Source of the DNA: Bacillus pinisoli
GTDB taxonomy: Bacteria > Bacillota > Bacilli > Bacillales > SA4
DNA: 64,000 nt
NCBI RefSeq assembly: GCF_023036475.1
Contig: NZ_JAJQKI010000002.1
Coordinates: 124,001-188,000 of the forward strand
Reading direction: 5' to 3'
Below the pieces are notes generated by a model. That model was not told the origin of the DNA, did no database searches, and worked only from the letters and a program-made list of their open reading frames with translations. Below, piece by piece: positions 62,124 through 64,000 of this stretch (the first letter of the stretch is position 1; each line of letters begins with the position of its first letter). Position numbers and translations under genes: made by a program.

Positions 62124-64000
62124 TTAACCTTTTATTAATTGTTTAGTTCGATTAACCACATTTTCTACTGAGAATCCGTATTCTCTCATCACGATGTCTC
62201 CAGGAGCAGAGGCACCAAAAGTATGGATACCAATAATTTCTCCTTCATCTCCAACATAGCGCTCCCACCCAAGTGGCATAGCCATTTCTATCCCTAAACG
62301 TTTTTTCACCGATTTAGGTAGTACAGACTCTTTATATTCGTTTGATTGTTGTTCAAAGCGATACCATGATGGCATACTTACAACAGAAACTGATATCCCT
62401 TCTTCGTTTAATACTTTTTGCGCTTCTACAGCCAACCCAACCTCTGATCCAGTTGCAAGTAATAGTGCATCCGGAACTTCTTTTGTACTCTTAGACACTA
62501 CATAAGCGCCGTTCTTTACTCCCTCATATGCTTCTTCCTTCGTTGAATCTAAAGTAGGAAGATTTTGTCTTGTTAGGACTAGAGCTGTTGGTGTATGTGT
62601 TGATTCAAGAGCTAATTTCCATGCTGCAACTGTTTCATTACCGTCTGCTGGTCGAATTACATCTAAACCTGGCATAGAGCGTAAGGACGGAAGTTGCTCG
62701 ATAGGTTCATGTGTTGGGCCATCTTCACCAACTGCAATACTATCATGTGTAAACACATATGTTACAGGTAGTTGCATTAAAGCCGCTAAACGTATGGCAG
62801 GACGAAGGTAATCAGAGAATACAAAGAATGTTCCTCCATAAACCTTTACACCACCATGAAGAGCTAAACCGTTTAGAGCTGCTCCCATTGCAAATTCACG
62901 TACACCAAACCAAATATTTCTACCGCTGTAATCCTCGCTTGTGAAATCAGCTGCACCTTTAATTAAGGTTTTGTTAGATCCAGCTAAATCGGCTGATCCA
63001 CCAAAAAAGAATGGAAGATTTTTTGCTATAGCGTTAAGAGCCTCACCTGATGAAGCACGGCTTGCTAATGCTTTACCTGATTCGTAGACAGGAAGATCCT
63101 TATCCCAACCTTTAGGAAGCTCACCATTTATAGCAGTCTTAAGTTCAGCAGCTAACTCTGGATAAGCCGATTCATACTCTGCAAAGATTTGATTATATTC
63201 AAGCTCTGCTTTCTCACCTTTTTCAACCACTTCTTTTTTAAAGTGGTCATATACTTCATCCGGCACATGGAAGTCTTGTTCAAATGTCCATTTATAAGCC
63301 TCTTTTGTCAGTTTTGTTTCTTCAGCTCCAAGTGGAGAACCGTGGACATCAGATGTACCTGACATATTAGGAGAACCATATCCTATAGTAGTTTTAACTT
63401 CTATTAGAGTAGGACGATTTAAATCTGTTTTTGCTTCAGATAATGCACTTGATAATTCTTTAATATCGTTGCCATCCTCAACGCGAATCACTTGCCATCC
63501 GTAAGCTTTAAAACGACCTTCTACGCTTTCTGTAAATGCACGATCAAGTTCACCATCTAAGGAGATATCATTTGAATCGTATAATACAACAAGTTTACCT
63601 AGACGGAGATGAGCAGCGAGAGAAGCGGCTTCAGCTGAAACTCCTTCCATTAAATCGCCATCTCCACAAATTGTATATGTAAAGTGGTCAACAAGATCAA
63701 ATCCAGGTTGGTTGTATTTAGCAGCTAGGTGCCTCTCTGCCATTGCCATACCAACTGCCATCGCAATACCTTGACCTAAAGGTCCAGTTGTGGCTTCAAC
63801 ACCAGGTGTATGTCTAAATTCAGGGTGACCTGGAGTCTTACTCCCCCATTGACGGAAATTTTTAATATCTTCCATTGATAAATCATAACCAGATATATGT
63901 AATAAACTATATAGAAGCATTGAACCATGGCCAGCAGATAACACAAAACGGTCTCTATTAAACCATTGTGGGTTTTTTGGGTTGTGATTCATAAATTGCG
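62124..64000 (-). CDS. tkt: Transketolase (partial, N-terminus outside window)
   Basis: Pentose-phosphate-pathway transketolase, ThDP-dependent. 624 residues lie in the window; by comparison with the family about 40 to 50 N-terminal residues lie beyond the right edge, and the frame is open to position 64000. Seen: [43 protein letters not shown], ThDP motif [30 protein letters not shown] and [20 protein letters not shown]. An internal ATG near 63990 is not the start. Upstream of sirA as in Bacillus subtilis. Confidence 0.97.
   Translation of the reverse strand, partial: QFMNHNPKNPQWFNRDRFVLSAGHGSMLLYSLLHISGYDLSMEDIKNFRQWGSKTPGHPEFRHTPGVEATTGPLGQGIAMAVGMAMAERHLAAKYNQPGFDLVDHFTYTICGDGDLMEGVSAEAASLAAHLRLGKLVVLYDSNDISLDGELDRAFTESVEGRFKAYGWQVIRVEDGNDIKELSSALSEAKTDLNRPTLIEVKTTIGYGSPNMSGTSDVHGSPLGAEETKLTKEAYKWTFEQDFHVPDEVYDHFKKEVVEKGEKAELEYNQIFAEYESAYPELAAELKTAINGELPKGWDKDLPVYESGKALASRASSGEALNAIAKNLPFFFGGSADLAGSNKTLIKGAADFTSEDYSGRNIWFGVREFAMGAALNGLALHGGVKVYGGTFFVFSDYLRPAIRLAALMQLPVTYVFTHDSIAVGEDGPTHEPIEQLPSLRSMPGLDVIRPADGNETVAAWKLALESTHTPTALVLTRQNLPTLDSTKEEAYEGVKNGAYVVSKSTKEVPDALLLATGSEVGLAVEAQKVLNEEGISVSVVSMPSWYRFEQQSNEYKESVLPKSVKKRLGIEMAMPLGWERYVGDEGEIIGIHTFGASAPGDIVMREYGFSVENVVNRTKQLIKG

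Noticed and set aside
63990..63992. ATG as start of transketolase
   Set aside because: The sequence upstream continues in frame to the window edge with family residues (QF before MNHNP), and the family has a further N-terminal segment.

Overview
The window comes from a low-GC, endospore-forming Bacillaceae chromosome. Evidence: Bacillus-style TTG/GTG starts with strong GGAGG ribosome sites, several small acid-soluble spore proteins (SspN, SspO, SspP, Tlp), a CotM-like coat protein, SirA, a Spo0E-type phosphatase, and gene order matching the parC-parE-yneT ... plsY-yneR-yneQ-yneP-tlp-sspN-yneN-citB-sspO/sspP-cotM-yneK-yneJ-yneI-ccdA-yneF-sirA-tkt block of Bacillus subtilis. Most genes are on the minus strand.

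Layout. 1-3.6 kb: topoisomerase IV (parC partial, parE) and yneT. 3.7-14 kb: inserted housekeeping and accessory genes (DUF502 protein, DEAD-box helicase, topoisomerase III, a truncated response regulator, DMT and MFS transporters) around plsY, then a CapA-like protein and yneR. 14.4-22.3 kb: yneQ, yneP, a tandem AAA+ protein, spore genes, an FbpB-like protein, yneN, aconitase and sspO. 22.4-25.9 kb: a minus-strand operon of 23 tRNA genes read from four tandem sigma-A-type promoters. It is interrupted by chimeric 'tRNA 5' half plus conserved hairpin' repeats and splits sspO from sspP.

26.5-35.8 kb: a selenium locus. It has selA, a SelW-like selenoprotein with an in-frame UGA, selD that itself carries a UGA selenocysteine codon, a phosphonate-type ABC transporter, a glycosyltransferase translationally coupled to selB, and the tRNA-Sec gene selC. 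selU (2-selenouridine synthase) lies further right at 60 kb. Together these would take up selenium (inferred), activate it as selenophosphate, load it onto tRNA-Sec, insert it into selenoproteins and modify tRNA wobble bases.

35.7-41.4 kb: a 5.5-kb genomic island bounded by two full-length selC copies. It carries a tyrosine recombinase, unknown proteins, a HEPN-motif protein and long non-coding stretches rich in inverted repeats. 41.5-47 kb: a STAS / chemoreceptor / PAS-GAF-phosphatase signalling operon. 47.7-51 kb: proline biosynthesis (proA, proB, proI). 51-56 kb: yneK, a two-gene membrane-associated unit, ccdC, yneI, an orphan mrpB and ccdA. 56-64 kb: a Spo0E-like phosphatase, a heterodimeric ABC exporter, selU, yneF, sirA and the start-truncated tkt. 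No CRISPR array or rRNA gene was seen.
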